A stretch of 64,000 bases of DNA from Selaginella moellendorffii (Eukaryota > Streptophyta > Lycopodiopsida > Selaginellales > Selaginellaceae), in assembly GCF_000143415.4 (NCBI RefSeq), contig NW_003314352.1:570402-634401 (forward strand). Reading direction: 5' to 3'. Positions 10,201-20,101 of the stretch are shown here, piece after piece. Below the pieces are notes generated by a model. It saw only the letters and a list, made by a program, of their open reading frames with translations, was not told where the DNA came from and made no database searches. Position numbers and translations under genes: made by a program. The stretch's first letter is position 1; each line of letters starts with the position of its first letter.

Positions 10201-10692
10201 AGATGTTGAGGAACTGGATGCCGGGCGAGAGGATTCTTGGAAGAGAGCCCGAGAGGGAATTGTTGGAGATATTTAGGGTTCTTAGCCCGCCGAGGTTGCC
10301 GATCGCGTCCGGGATGCTGCCGTTGAGGGAGTTGGCAGCCAAGATCAGGGATTCCAGGTCCGCGAGGAGGCCGATGGCATCGGGGATTGGGCCCGTGAGG
10401 CGCTGGTTGGAGAGATCGATCGAGATTACGTGCTTGGCCACGCAGCTGACTCCTTGCCACTCGCAAGGGCTTCGATCGTCGGGTTTCCAGCTCTGGAGCG
10501 CGCTAGGGTTTGCTAGGAGGAGAGATCGCTTGAAGCGGAGCAAGATCGCCATCTCCTCCTCCAGGGAGATGGAATTTCCTGGGCAAGAATACGAGGTGTG
10601 TGAGCGAAGAAGATGCCATGGCCGGGCATTTTTTCCGTACCTTCGTGAGCCATCGCTAGGACAAGGATGGCGAGGAGGACGAGAGCCGCCAT
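7268..10692 (-). CDS. LRR receptor-like kinase (BRI1/PSKR/EMS1-type)
   Basis: Two exons: 10692-10641, encoding the signal peptide MAALVLLAILVLAMA, then a 62-nt intron and one long exon 10578-7268, giving about 1120 residues. A cap domain with CEWQGVSC is followed by some 20 leucine-rich repeats of the LDLSGNRLTGSIP type. A non-repeat island (about WLPSNYPPFSLVYKVLDRD) interrupts them before the last repeats, as in receptors of this class. Next come a membrane helix (ILGISLACALGVIAMGLAA), a Gly-rich juxtamembrane segment and a complete kinase: Gly loop GCGGFGVVYKA, VAIKK, HRDMKASN (H about residue 941), DFGLARA and GTLGYVPPEY. The HRD arginine and all catalytic residues are kept, so it should be active. 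It would sit in the plasma membrane; the ligand cannot be predicted. The activation-loop sequence YCQTWRAT resembles Arabidopsis At1g74360. Confidence 0.93.
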
Positions 10693-13289
10693 GGGGTAAG
10701 CCACGCTCCTCGCTTTCTTTCGATTGGAATTCGCTGCTACTTGAGTTATGATCCTGTGTGATCCATTCTCTCGATTTTCCTGTTTTTGGTGTTGATCTTG
10801 TTAGTGTAGCTTGTGATGATAGTGGATCTTCGTGAGCTCTTTGGGGTGGTACTTCGCATCTTTGATGAGTGGCTGTCTGTGCTCTTCTGTTCCAGGGAGG
10901 AAGAACGAAGGGGATTGGGGGATTGGATCAAGCGAAACGCGATCTCTTCTTCCTCTCTTCGCAGTGCGTGCGTGACGTGAGAGCGAGACAGGGACGGAAA
11001 TGAAAAGAGAACGATGGGCTTCACGAGAGATGAACCGCAGCGCCAAAGAATCCCTTCTTTTGCTACCTGGACGCTCGCTCTCTCTCTCTCGCTCTCGCTC
11101 ACTCGCGGTCGCGGCTCGAGAGCTCTTTCTTCCTCCACTCTGCCGGCCAAACCAGGTAATCTCGTTTTCGTCTTCCGTCTCACTTTGAATCACACCTCTC
11201 AGTCAAACTATGCTTGCGCCCGCAAGAGCTGATCAGAGAGCAAAGCTAGCTACAAGGAAACAAGCGGAAGGACGGGCCGGGGTTAGCTGAAGCTGGATAG
11301 AAACAACGGGAAAGACAAGGGACAACGAGCAAGAAGGCAAGTTCCTCTTTTTTATCTTTTCTTTTGCGTGGGCTTCTCTGTTTGTGTTTTTCCTTGCGCT
11401 TTTTATTCCTCTATTCGCTTTTGTTTGCACTCTTTGGTCTTGCGACTTTCGATTGAATTGTCCGCGCCAGTAGCAGCAGCAGTCGCTGCAGTATCAATCG
11501 ACCGTCAAGCAGTTTTTACCGCCGTACTATGGCGACGACAGCTCAAGGTCTGCGCAGGCAAATGAATTGGAGAGACGCAATCCATGAGCATCAGCAAGGG
11601 CCAAGCGAACAGATATCTTATAATGCTGGTGGTGCTTGGCGAGACTGTCTCCTCTCCTCCTAAAGCTGCAAGCCAGGTCTGTGAACTTCTTTTTTCTTCT
11701 TTTATTCTTCTATTTTTCCTCTCTCTTCTCTTTTTGTTTCTTCTTTAATATCTCTGCTGCTTGGTAGGCTCGGATCCCATGGATCGAACTTGGTAGAAGA
11801 CGGGAGTTCTTTGTGGATTGCTGATTTGTTTATGCCTTTCTTTGGTGGGTGCTGCAGGATCGAGGAGTCTAAAAGATGAAAGGAAAGGGAAAGGTATGAG
11901 AAGGGCCACATTAGCTACATGCGCGCACACGGTGGGTCAGACTGTTTCTCAGATCTTTGCATGGGGTGTTCCTTCTGTAAAGTGTTTGGTCAAACAGGGC
12001 AAGGACAGGACAAAGAAGAAATCCAAAAGTTTGAAGAGACTGGAGTAAGACGAAACCCAGAGCATTCAATGAAACAAGTTGGAATGGTGAATGGTAAAGT
12101 AGGAAACACAATAGATGAATTCCTGGTGATGTTGAAATATTCAATAAACTTCATATTTAATATTATTATTATTTAAATTTTGATTAATAAAAATATAAAC
12201 TGTAGCACATTAATCTTTCATTTGAAAATGCCATTTCATTATTTATTTGAGGAAATTTTATTAAAATTGTAAGGTTATATTTTATTTCTCTCAAAGATTG
12301 CTCGTTAATTTAGTTTTTAGAATAATCAACATCTTACTTAGTTTTATAAAAAAAAAATTACTAAAATAATAACATTTGTTTTTATCAGTTACAACTTGGG
12401 TTGCTTTAAAAAACATTTCACTATAAATGTAAATATAATTTGAGCCACGTAAAAATATAAAGAAAACAAATATATTCTTGTTTATAAAAAAACTTATTTT
12501 ACCTTTATTTGGAAACAAATTAATATAGTAAGCTATATTTACTAATACATTCACCGAAATTAAAATATAAACACCTCAAATTTTCCATTGCTTAACCTAA
12601 AAAATAATTTAAATATTAAACAAATGCATATATTCATAATAACCTATATAACTATTATTGCCAAGTCATAGATTAACAGTATCACCCACTAAATTTCTTT
12701 TTATGATTACATTTAACTTAAATATATAAATGTCAAAAGTGTTTTACATTAAAAAAGTTTCAACACCTCCCATTGGATTTGGAATGCAAAACATCTTGCT
12801 AGATTACTAGAAAACTCAAGCTCTTGGCAATGGCCCTTTCCATGAAAGCATGGGCCATGCTCCTTTGCATTGTTATTTATGCTTAAAATTTGTGAAAGAG
12901 TTACAGAAATCACTTTTGCAGGTATGCCTATCCCATTCTGTGAGTATAAGAAGGGAAGAAAACCTCTTAAGGCTAGATCTCCATAGCCATCACCTCCATC
13001 CCAACTCCCTCCAGCTGATCCCAAGATTTCAGCCCAAATGACATCATCCTTATAGCTTATCCTAAGGATGGTACCTCTTTGGATTAGTGGCGCTTAAGGG
13101 TGGGGTGTTCATTCCCAGTATCGAGCATGCAATATCACCTGAGACTTGAGTGTCCTACAGTTTTAACAACAAGTCCCAATTCAAGTAGTTCCAGTTAAAG
13201 CTTGGTTTATGACAGAGCTTCTATTGCATTATTAATATTGGAAAGAAACAAAGTGTTGCTGCATTTTTATAACCATACTCGCAGAAAGA
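10693..13289. other. Gene-poor stretch with simple repeats and AT-rich DNA
   Basis: Bases 10693-11560 hold only short open frames and a TC-rich tract near 11080-11105, probably promoter and 5' untranslated DNA of the receptor kinase. An open stretch at 11858-12049 (TLATCAHTVGQTVSQIFAWG, then a Lys-rich end) preceded by a 31-codon ATG frame at 11584-11676 could be a small gene, but the phases do not join, so I do not call it. Bases 12130-12770 are very AT-rich. Bases 12770-13200 show no recognisable coding sequence. Confidence 0.4.
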
Positions 13290-13394
13290 ATGACTGAAAG
13301 GGACAGAACACAGTGCCCGGGAGAGAAAAGCTGCAATCTCTTCACAAGACGTAAACTCTTGGTTTCTCTCCAGTACCATGCTCAAAGCTCCTGC

Positions 13395-13600
13395 ATAGAG
13401 TGGAAAGAAAGTGTTCGAAGAGATGCCTACGCACAACCTGGCGTCGTGGAAGTCGATACTAGCTGTGCAGCCGTGTAGTGTCTATCAAGCAAAGTTTCTG
13501 TTCGATGCGATGCCAGAGCAAGACGTTGTCTCCTGCAACTTATATGCTCAGCATGGCCGACTGGACGAAGCTCAGAGCGTCCCTCTTGCAGATTCACAAT
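13395..13600 (+). pseudogene. PPR protein fragment
   Basis: The frame reads VFEEMPTHNLASWKSIL, then AKFLFDAMPEQDVVSCN and LYAQHGRLDEAQ, which are PLS-type pentatricopeptide repeats. Only about two repeats remain. No start or continuing frame is found on either side, and sequence between the repeats is missing. It is a decayed relic beside the ATPase gene, with no sign of function. Confidence 0.7.
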
Positions 13601-13765
13601 GTTATAGTGGTCATTATAGACAAACCATCTCGTCGAGTCAGTCAGACAGACCTGGTGGAGCGTGGGATCGTGTGGCTGCGCCCGATGAGCAGCGATTCGA
13701 GCCTTGTTCCTGGAGCGCCGAATATTTGTTATAAACAAAATTATAAAGGTAAAAACATTAAAAGA

Positions 13766-14992
13766 TCATCCTTTGATCCTCATAACGTGAAGAGCCATCC
13801 GGGAGGTTGGAATGACAACGGGCCACTCATCCGCAATGATCTCCCTCTCGGTGTCGCTGTATGCCCGGAGCTGGAGGAGATCATGCTCGATCATCGAGTC
13901 CAGGCCAGGAACATCGGCCAGAGAGTCATACGCGATGACACCGTCGCGGGAGTCGGCCATCTTCTTCACCAAGCGAGCCCAGTCGTCTTTTTTCCACTTC
14001 GGCGGCTCTCGAACACCTACCTTACGCATCCCTTCCGGACGAAATCCCTCCATGACACGGTACGCCGCATCCATGAACAGCCGCTTCTTCTCTCGCTCCC
14101 AGCGATCCCGGAGACGCTCGCCGGTGGCCACAGCGCGGTGTGCCAGGCGCACGATTCGGTGCAAATTGAGTATAGCGCCTCCAACGTGAGCGAACACATC
14201 ATCCCACACAGCTTCGGCTTCCTTCTTGGACGATGCCGGCACGCGCTCCAGCATAAACGCCTTGGCTTCTTCTTCAGCCAGGTGGCCGACACCGAAGACG
14301 CTGACGCCGTGGCCTTGGAATGCAGCCGAGGAGAGCAGCCATCTCCTGAAGAAGCTCTCAGACGAGGCCAGCACAATGTGCGCTCCACACTCCTGCTTGG
14401 AGATGCGCACAAGGAAGCGGAAGAGCGTCTCCAGCTGGGCTTCTCCATCGGGCAGTGAGTGCCATGCCGCTAACGCATTCGCCTCGTCGATGAAGATGGT
14501 CGGAAACCCTTGCTTGTATGCATCCACCAAGGTGGTGGAGCACTGCTCCGGCTCCACCAGATGACGTCTCTCCAAGCAGTATGATTCCAGCCAGCGCATT
14601 GTCATGGACAATCCATCCTCACTAGCACTGCCCTTGCAGTGCTCTACGTTGCCTCCCAGGACTTCGATCCCCAGCTTTACTTTAAGCTCCATGCTATCAA
14701 CCATGCTACCACGAAGGCTTGCCGCAAAGCCTGCTGGATCTACGTTGGGCTTCTCGCGCATGTCGATGTAGGAAGAGACCCCCAGAAACTCGCCATGGGC
14801 TTGCCGGCGGCGGTACTCCCTGAGCAGCGCCGTCTTACCCGAGTCTTTCGGGCCCGTCATGATCACCATCTGCCCCGGCTCCGCCAACACCTCCGGCGTC
14901 AAAAGGTCGTCAAGATCCGACAGCTCGCGCCTCCTGTTGAAGAAGCTGGCAGCCAGCAGATCCTTCTCCAAGGGACGCACTGCTCGCGCCAT
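13766..14992 (-). CDS. Archaeal-type P-loop ATPase (STAND/AAA+ class), intronless
   Basis: A single exon of 408 residues starts at ATG 14992. It begins FFNRRRELSDLDDLL, followed by a Walker A motif GPKDSGKT at residues 47-54 and a Walker B motif TIFIDEANAL (about residues 165-174). An arginine-rich C-terminal half includes RDRWEREKKRLF and a winged-helix-like end. This order matches the ATPase family first described mainly from Archaea, which also has plant and algal members of uncertain, possibly organellar, function. It is divergently arranged with the maturase gene, with 64 bp between the two ATGs. No introns are present, unlike most neighbours. ATP binding is well supported; the biological role is not known. 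Confidence 0.8.
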   Translation of the reverse strand: MARAVRPLEKDLLAASFFNRRRELSDLDDLLTPEVLAEPGQMVIMTGPKDSGKTALLREYRRRQAHGEFLGVSSYIDMREKPNVDPAGFAASLRGSMVDSMELKVKLGIEVLGGNVEHCKGSASEDGLSMTMRWLESYCLERRHLVEPEQCSTTLVDAYKQGFPTIFIDEANALAAWHSLPDGEAQLETLFRFLVRISKQECGAHIVLASSESFFRRWLLSSAAFQGHGVSVFGVGHLAEEEAKAFMLERVPASSKKEAEAVWDDVFAHVGGAILNLHRIVRLAHRAVATGERLRDRWEREKKRLFMDAAYRVMEGFRPEGMRKVGVREPPKWKKDDWARLVKKMADSRDGVIAYDSLADVPGLDSMIEHDLLQLRAYSDTEREIIADEWPVVIPTSRMALHVMRIKG

Positions 14993-15029
14993 CTTTAAAA
15001 TGAAAGAATTTTAGGGCGCAATGGAATTC

Positions 15030-15052
15030 TAGGGTTTATGGTGTAGGGTTTA
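15030..15052. promoter_or_regulatory. Two telo-box motifs in a 64-bp divergent promoter
   Basis: TAGGGTTTA occurs at 15030-15038 and again at 15044-15052, between the start codons of the ATPase (14992, minus) and the maturase (15057, plus). AAACCCTA telo-boxes are known in promoters of plant genes for translation and RNA processing. A shared promoter is an inference. Confidence 0.5.
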
Positions 15053-15056
15053 TGAA

Positions 15057-17360
15057 ATGGCCGCGACAGCGGCAGCAAGACGGGCATCCGGATGGCAATG
15101 GCGCCGTCCCAATGCCAATGCAGGGCTCCAGGCAGTGGTGGAAGCCAAGGCGATGCCCATGGTCATCACGCGCAGCTACGCCAAGACCCCGCCCAAGCCC
15201 AAGCCCCAGCCCGCCTATCTCTTCGCCAAGAACATGGAAGAGGTGGACTACTGCCCGCGCACCTCCGCCGCCCGGCTGCGCACCACCAATCTCATCTCCT
15301 ACCTCTGGATCAGCAGCTACCGCAGCCCCGACAAGACGCACCACAATCTGGAGCGCTTCCTCCACAGCCCCGACCTCTGGCACTGCGCCTACCAGCGATC
15401 CTGCTACAACCGCGGCCTCTGGTCGCCCACCAGCCGGATCGACCAGGAGACCCTGGCCGACCTCGACAACCTCAAGCGCGCGGTCATGGACGGCACCTTC
15501 GCCTGGGGCGGCAAGGAGCAGATCTTCGTCTTCCCGCCGCCCAAGCCCGGCAGCGACCCGCCCCCAGTCCGGCAGCGCGACGACCCCCGCGGGGATTTCC
15601 AGGACGAGATTGTCCAGGAGGTGCTCATCTTCGTGCTGGAGCCGCTGTTCGAGGTGAGGCTCTCGCAGCGCGCGTTTGGGGGGCGGCCGGGGCGGAGCGC
15701 GCAGTCGTGCCTGCGCTACATCCAGGGCAACTTCGACGGCGTGGTGTGGACCGTCAAGGGCGATCTCACCAAGCTCTACGACGATCCACAGCCGGAGCTC
15801 ATCACCCGGGTGCTCGCCAACGTCGTCCAGGACTCGAGGGTGATCGAGCTCATCGCCAGCGGCCTCCGGGGGAGGCTCCGGCTCGAGGTTCCCATCCCGC
15901 GGCCGGTGAGAGTCTCGTATCGCCAGCTAAAGCAGCTGAGCGAGGATAAGAAGCCCAAGCGGTGCCCGTTTTGGCTGGACACCGTGCTCGGCTTCGCTCC
16001 GGTCGAGGCGCAAAAGTCGCCCAAGTGGGGATACTGCCACAAGCTCGCGCCTCTCCTCGCCAACATCTACCTCAACGAGCTGGATTCGTGGATGGAGGGC
16101 CAGATGACCGAGTTCTTCCGCCCCCACGATCCAAACTTGGGCGTGGAGCCGGACGAGTCCCCGCAAGGAGATTATCTGTGGCAGCACAAGAAGGAGCCGG
16201 ACAGCAGCGACGACGAGGAGACTTACAGGAACACGCCTTACATCGAGCGGCGGCACTACGAGGATTCCTCGTCGAGCAGCGACGATGAAGAAGGTGGCGA
16301 TGGAAAAGGTGGCGGTGGCTCCCCGCCGCCGAATCCCCGGCTGGAGCAGCAGCTGGCGGTGGTGGCCGGGAAGGAGCTCATGTCGGACAACTCCAAGCGC
16401 ATGGAGTACATCCGCTACTCGGGGCATTTCCTGATATCGGTGCGCGGCACGCGGCATGACGCGCTGCGCGCCGTGGAGCGCTGCCGGGCCTTTTGCCGCG
16501 AGACCTTCTTCACGGAGCCGGACCTGGACCCGCCGGTGCACATCACCCGCCGGACCTTCTTCCTGGGCCACGAGATCTTCCGCCGCCGCCTCATCATTAC
16601 CCGGCGGCAGCTCTTCTCGGACAACAGGTACCGCACGCTCAAGCTCCACAAGACCATCCTGTGCGTCAAGGCGGACATGCAGTACTGCCTCCACAAGCTC
16701 CGCGAGGTCGGGGTGCTCAAAGGTGACGACCACCCGCTGGCGTGCATGAGGCTCTTCCACACCGAGCAGGCGCAGACCAACGCACACATGAACAAGCTCC
16801 TCCGCGCGCTCTCCGACTGGTACAAGTACGCCTTCAATCGCAAGGCCGTCTGCGGCCTCATCGGCTACGTCTTCCGATCGTCGCTGGCGAAGATGTACGC
16901 CGCCAAGTACAAGCTCCGCTCGCAGGCGAAGGTTTACAAGACGGCCAGCTCCGACTTGAGCTACCAGCTCAAGGACCGCAAGGGCCGGACGCCGCAGTAC
17001 CGGCAGGCGGTGGTGTCGGGCATGAAGACGGGCATCGAGCCGATCGAGTTCCGGTTCCTGGACCGGATACCCGAGGCGGTGTTCTCGCCGCTGCCGCGGA
17101 ACTGGATGCCGGTGCACGAGCGGCTGCTGCGCGAGTTTGCGAGCCTCAAGGAGCCGCAGACCATGGAGGCGGAGCTGGAGGCGATGCGGGACAAGGAGCC
17201 GGCGGCGGTGAGGGAGAGGCTGTCGAGCATCGTGTGGGAGTTTTACCGGGGCGGGACGGCGAGCATGGCCAACTTGGACGAGGACCTCGCCAAGAAGAAG
17301 CTCCGGCATGTCACTCCATACCTCTCGGAGCACGACCATGTCCCTCCTCCACCTCTCTAG
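15057..17360 (+). CDS. nMAT: Nuclear-encoded group II intron maturase, probably mitochondrial
   Basis: A single exon of 767 residues starts at ATG 15057 with an Arg/Ala-rich presequence (MAATAAARRASGWQWRR), consistent with organelle import. It holds reverse-transcriptase blocks: FGGRPGRSAQSCLRYIQG, VVWTVKGDLTKLY (about 229-241), and LAPLLANIYLNELDSWM. An acidic, Ser-rich insert follows at about 378-425. The RT active-site YADD is replaced by YSGH (454-457), so reverse transcription should be lost. A maturase domain X follows (LLRALSDWYKYAFNRKAVCGLIGYV, in two parts, about 590-650). Plant nMAT proteins bind and help splice mitochondrial group II introns. The end PLPRNWMPVHERLLREF suggests an nMAT3/nMAT4-like protein rather than nMAT1/2, but that is from memory of the family. 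Confidence 0.87.
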   Translation: MAATAAARRASGWQWRRPNANAGLQAVVEAKAMPMVITRSYAKTPPKPKPQPAYLFAKNMEEVDYCPRTSAARLRTTNLISYLWISSYRSPDKTHHNLERFLHSPDLWHCAYQRSCYNRGLWSPTSRIDQETLADLDNLKRAVMDGTFAWGGKEQIFVFPPPKPGSDPPPVRQRDDPRGDFQDEIVQEVLIFVLEPLFEVRLSQRAFGGRPGRSAQSCLRYIQGNFDGVVWTVKGDLTKLYDDPQPELITRVLANVVQDSRVIELIASGLRGRLRLEVPIPRPVRVSYRQLKQLSEDKKPKRCPFWLDTVLGFAPVEAQKSPKWGYCHKLAPLLANIYLNELDSWMEGQMTEFFRPHDPNLGVEPDESPQGDYLWQHKKEPDSSDDEETYRNTPYIERRHYEDSSSSSDDEEGGDGKGGGGSPPPNPRLEQQLAVVAGKELMSDNSKRMEYIRYSGHFLISVRGTRHDALRAVERCRAFCRETFFTEPDLDPPVHITRRTFFLGHEIFRRRLIITRRQLFSDNRYRTLKLHKTILCVKADMQYCLHKLREVGVLKGDDHPLACMRLFHTEQAQTNAHMNKLLRALSDWYKYAFNRKAVCGLIGYVFRSSLAKMYAAKYKLRSQAKVYKTASSDLSYQLKDRKGRTPQYRQAVVSGMKTGIEPIEFRFLDRIPEAVFSPLPRNWMPVHERLLREFASLKEPQTMEAELEAMRDKEPAAVRERLSSIVWEFYRGGTASMANLDEDLAKKKLRHVTPYLSEHDHVPPPPL

Positions 17361-17540
17361 CTTCGTATGCTCGATCGATCATAGCAAATGTGTACATTTA
17401 TGCCTTGAAGGACAATTATTTACAAAAAAAAGGAAGAAAAATCAGGTTTTTACGATCTTATCTTTAGAAATAGAACTAATATAAGTTGAGGATGGGAAAA
17501 ATATTTGGGAGAATAAGGGCATGCTATTCTTCTGTTAGCA

Positions 17541-18897
17541 ATGGCGAGTGATAGCAAGTGTGTAGATGTGGAGGCTTGGGGGCGCAAGCCGGGGGTCTAT
17601 CTGTACACCTTGAGGAATGGAGGCATCACTGCCAGGATCACGAACTGGGGAGCGACCATCGTCTCGCTCTGCCTCAGGGATCCTTCAGGTTTGAGAATAA
17701 TCCTTGGTTTTCTCTCTAGATTTGAATTTTGCAGCTGGAGAGGACATTGATATCGTTCTGGGATTTGATTCCTGCGATCCTTACATGGTATCTTCTCTTC
17801 TTTGTTGTTTTTTTCGCCCTTCTTCTTCTTCTTCTTCTTCTTAGAGTCGTCGTTTTTCCAGGATGGAACCTCGCCGTATTTTGGATGCATTGTTGGTCGC
17901 GTAGCGAACCGGATCAAAGACGCATCTTTTTCCATGGATGGAGTCACGTACACTCTGCCTGCCAATAACAACATGAACACTCTTCATGGTACGCTTGCTC
18001 TTTTCTGCCTGGACTTTCCTCACTGTGAAGTTTGTGTGGGACAAAAACAAAAAAACAAAAAAACACCATCCACACTGCACAGGTGGTGAAGTTGGATATG
18101 ACAAAGTGCTGTGGCAGTCGCAAATTGTCAAGGAATCTCAGGTCCCAGTGGTCGAATTTACGTACCACAGCAGCGATGGCGAGCAAGGTATAGCTTCCTC
18201 GCTTTCGACTTCCTGTACAGCTTTAAAGCTTTCTCTTCCTTTTCGTGAAGGATTCCCGGGCGAGCTGGACGTTTCAGTAACTTATGCTCTTCACGAGAAC
18301 GAGCTGCGCGTGGAAATGAGAGCTGTGCCGGCGAGCAAGCAAACTCCGGTCAGCCTTGCGCAGCACACGTACTGGAACCTGGCGGGGCACAAGAGCGGCA
18401 GCATCCTCGACCACACCATTTGCATCTCGGCCTCTCGCTACACTCCAGTGGACGACTTCCAAATTCCCACTGGCGAGCTCGCCCCCGTCGCAGGCACCGC
18501 CTTTGATTTCCTGCAAGAGGCCAGGATCGGTTCCAGGATTGATCAAGTCGAGGGGGGATACGATCACAACTACGTGCTGGATCAGAAGCAAGGACCTGGG
18601 CTTTGCTTTGCTGCCAGGGTGAGAGATCCATCCAGTGGAAGAACGATGGAGCTTCTCACGGACGCGCCGGGCTTGCAGTTCTACACGGGGAACTTCTTGG
18701 TGGCAGAGGCTGGAAAAGATGGAGAGGTTTACAGGAAGCACGCCGGGCTTTGCCTCGAGACGCAGGGATTTCCAAATGCCGTGAACGACGCAAGGTTCCC
18801 GAGCGTGATGGTTTCCCCCGGGGAAGTTTACAGGCACCAGATGGTGTTTAGATTCTCCGTGACACAAAAGGAAAAAACAAAGTGTTTGCTCGAGTGA
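17541..18897 (+). CDS. Aldose 1-epimerase (galactose mutarotase family)
   Basis: Five exons, 17541-17688, 17735-17787, 17862-17988, 18083-18187 and 18251-18897, join to about 359 residues. The enzyme interconverts alpha and beta anomers of aldoses such as galactose and glucose. Family landmarks are present: [22 protein letters not shown] (His about 109), [11 protein letters not shown] (His about 183, the general acid), YDHNYVLD (Asp) and the catalytic base in [10 protein letters not shown] (Glu). Length agrees with plant members (about 340-360 residues). No signal peptide is seen, so it is probably cytosolic. The third intron contains a run of lysine-coding A-rich DNA and the second a CTT microsatellite. 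Confidence 0.93.
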
Positions 18898-20101
18898 TTG
18901 ATAGCAGCTTTCGGCCGACGTAAGATCATGAGCTTTAAATTCTCTGGTCCGAGGATAAAAACACGAGGAACTGGCTAACAACTTGGCTGCTGCAGTGGAG
19001 CATTCAAGGTACTGGGAGGAGAGGATTGATTGATAGTGTCATTCCATCCACACAGCAGATAATAAGTTTACAGAGCAAGACGATTGATCCTATAACAAAC
19101 ATAGCAACGAACACAGAGAGAGAGAGAGAGATCACAGTGGAATTTATAAAGAATCCATAGCTTAGAGAAAATGTTACAGCTTGATCTCAAATTCATGGGT
19201 GTCTCTGACCATGCTCTTTTCGTTTTTGGTGTCTTGTGGAGCCATGATGTTTTGCAGTACTTGTCTTTCAAGTTTCATGTGGAGGAAATAAGAGATTTTG
19301 ACAAGACATTCAAAGAGCGAAAGGGGAGACGAGATCCATCCCGCGGGGCCCTAAGTGAGAAGATCAAAGTTTGGAAACCAATGCGAGAATTGCTGCTCGC
19401 TCGCCTGTTCTCTCACGCTTTGACGAAAGAGTTTAGCAATGGACGGGTGGGGATGCGCTTAAACCCAACGGCTGGGATGGAGTCTCGTACGGATGAGATT
19501 GAGAAATTAATGAGCCAGCGAGGAAGCGCGTCGGTCTCGTCTGGTGTTTTTTACCAGCATGTACGGTAATAAAGCGCAGTTTCCCCCCCTAAATTTGGGG
19601 GTGCCAATCACTGCCGCCAAATCCACCAACTCGCACTTACGCCCGCCCTCTGGTAAAAAATAAGTGCCCCCATTTCACTAAAACAGCTTTTAACCTTGTC
19701 CTTTCATCGTCAATGTTTTGAATGTCCGCCATAGCCATCAATCTTTGGGGGCCTGGCTTGGCTTTGCCGCGCGACACGGGCGGCGCATCGATCGATCGCT
19801 AGCGGCTGGCAGCGAAGCGAGAGGATTCTCCGTGTTTTCTTGCTCGCGGCTGCCAATGGGGGTGGATTCTAGGACAAAGATGATCCTGCCCAGTCGATGT
19901 CTGTGCTGTGCTTGCGAGCGCCAATGCGTGGCGGGCGCAGGCGCTGTTCTTGGCCATGGGTGCACAGCTGGAATCGCAATTCGAGGTTCGTGATGTGATG
20001 TTTCCAGGTATTTCGACTCCCTTGGCGCCGCTGCGCGATCGACGACCCCGGCACTAGCAGCATTGGATGAGGCGGCGGAGTAGAATCTAGCGCAGGAAGA
20101 G
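18898..20101. other. Intergenic; one weak open frame
   Basis: An ATG-initiated frame at 19171-19569 (132 residues, starting MLQLDLKFMGVSDH) has no recognisable domain and uneven composition, so I do not call it a gene. A GA microsatellite lies at about 19113-19132. Bases 19580-20101 look like the 5' flank of the next receptor gene. Confidence 0.4.

Noticed and set aside
7632-10751. Long plus-strand open frames (216-518 codons) opposite the LRR receptor kinase
   Set aside because: They are antisense shadows of a high-GC repetitive LRR exon; the minus-strand protein is a clear receptor kinase.
11529-12049. Possible small two-exon gene (ATG 11529 or 11584, then a Lys-rich end at 12049)
   Set aside because: The exon phases do not match and one frame has a stop before the donor site, so no consistent model was found.
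15927-17339. 470-codon minus-strand frame opposite the maturase
   Set aside because: It is Arg/Val/Leu/Ala-rich low-quality sequence, a shadow of strong third-codon GC bias in the maturase exon.
19171-19569. 132-codon ATG frame between the epimerase and the receptor pseudokinase
   Set aside because: No domain and no coding-like pattern; it probably arises by chance in intergenic DNA.
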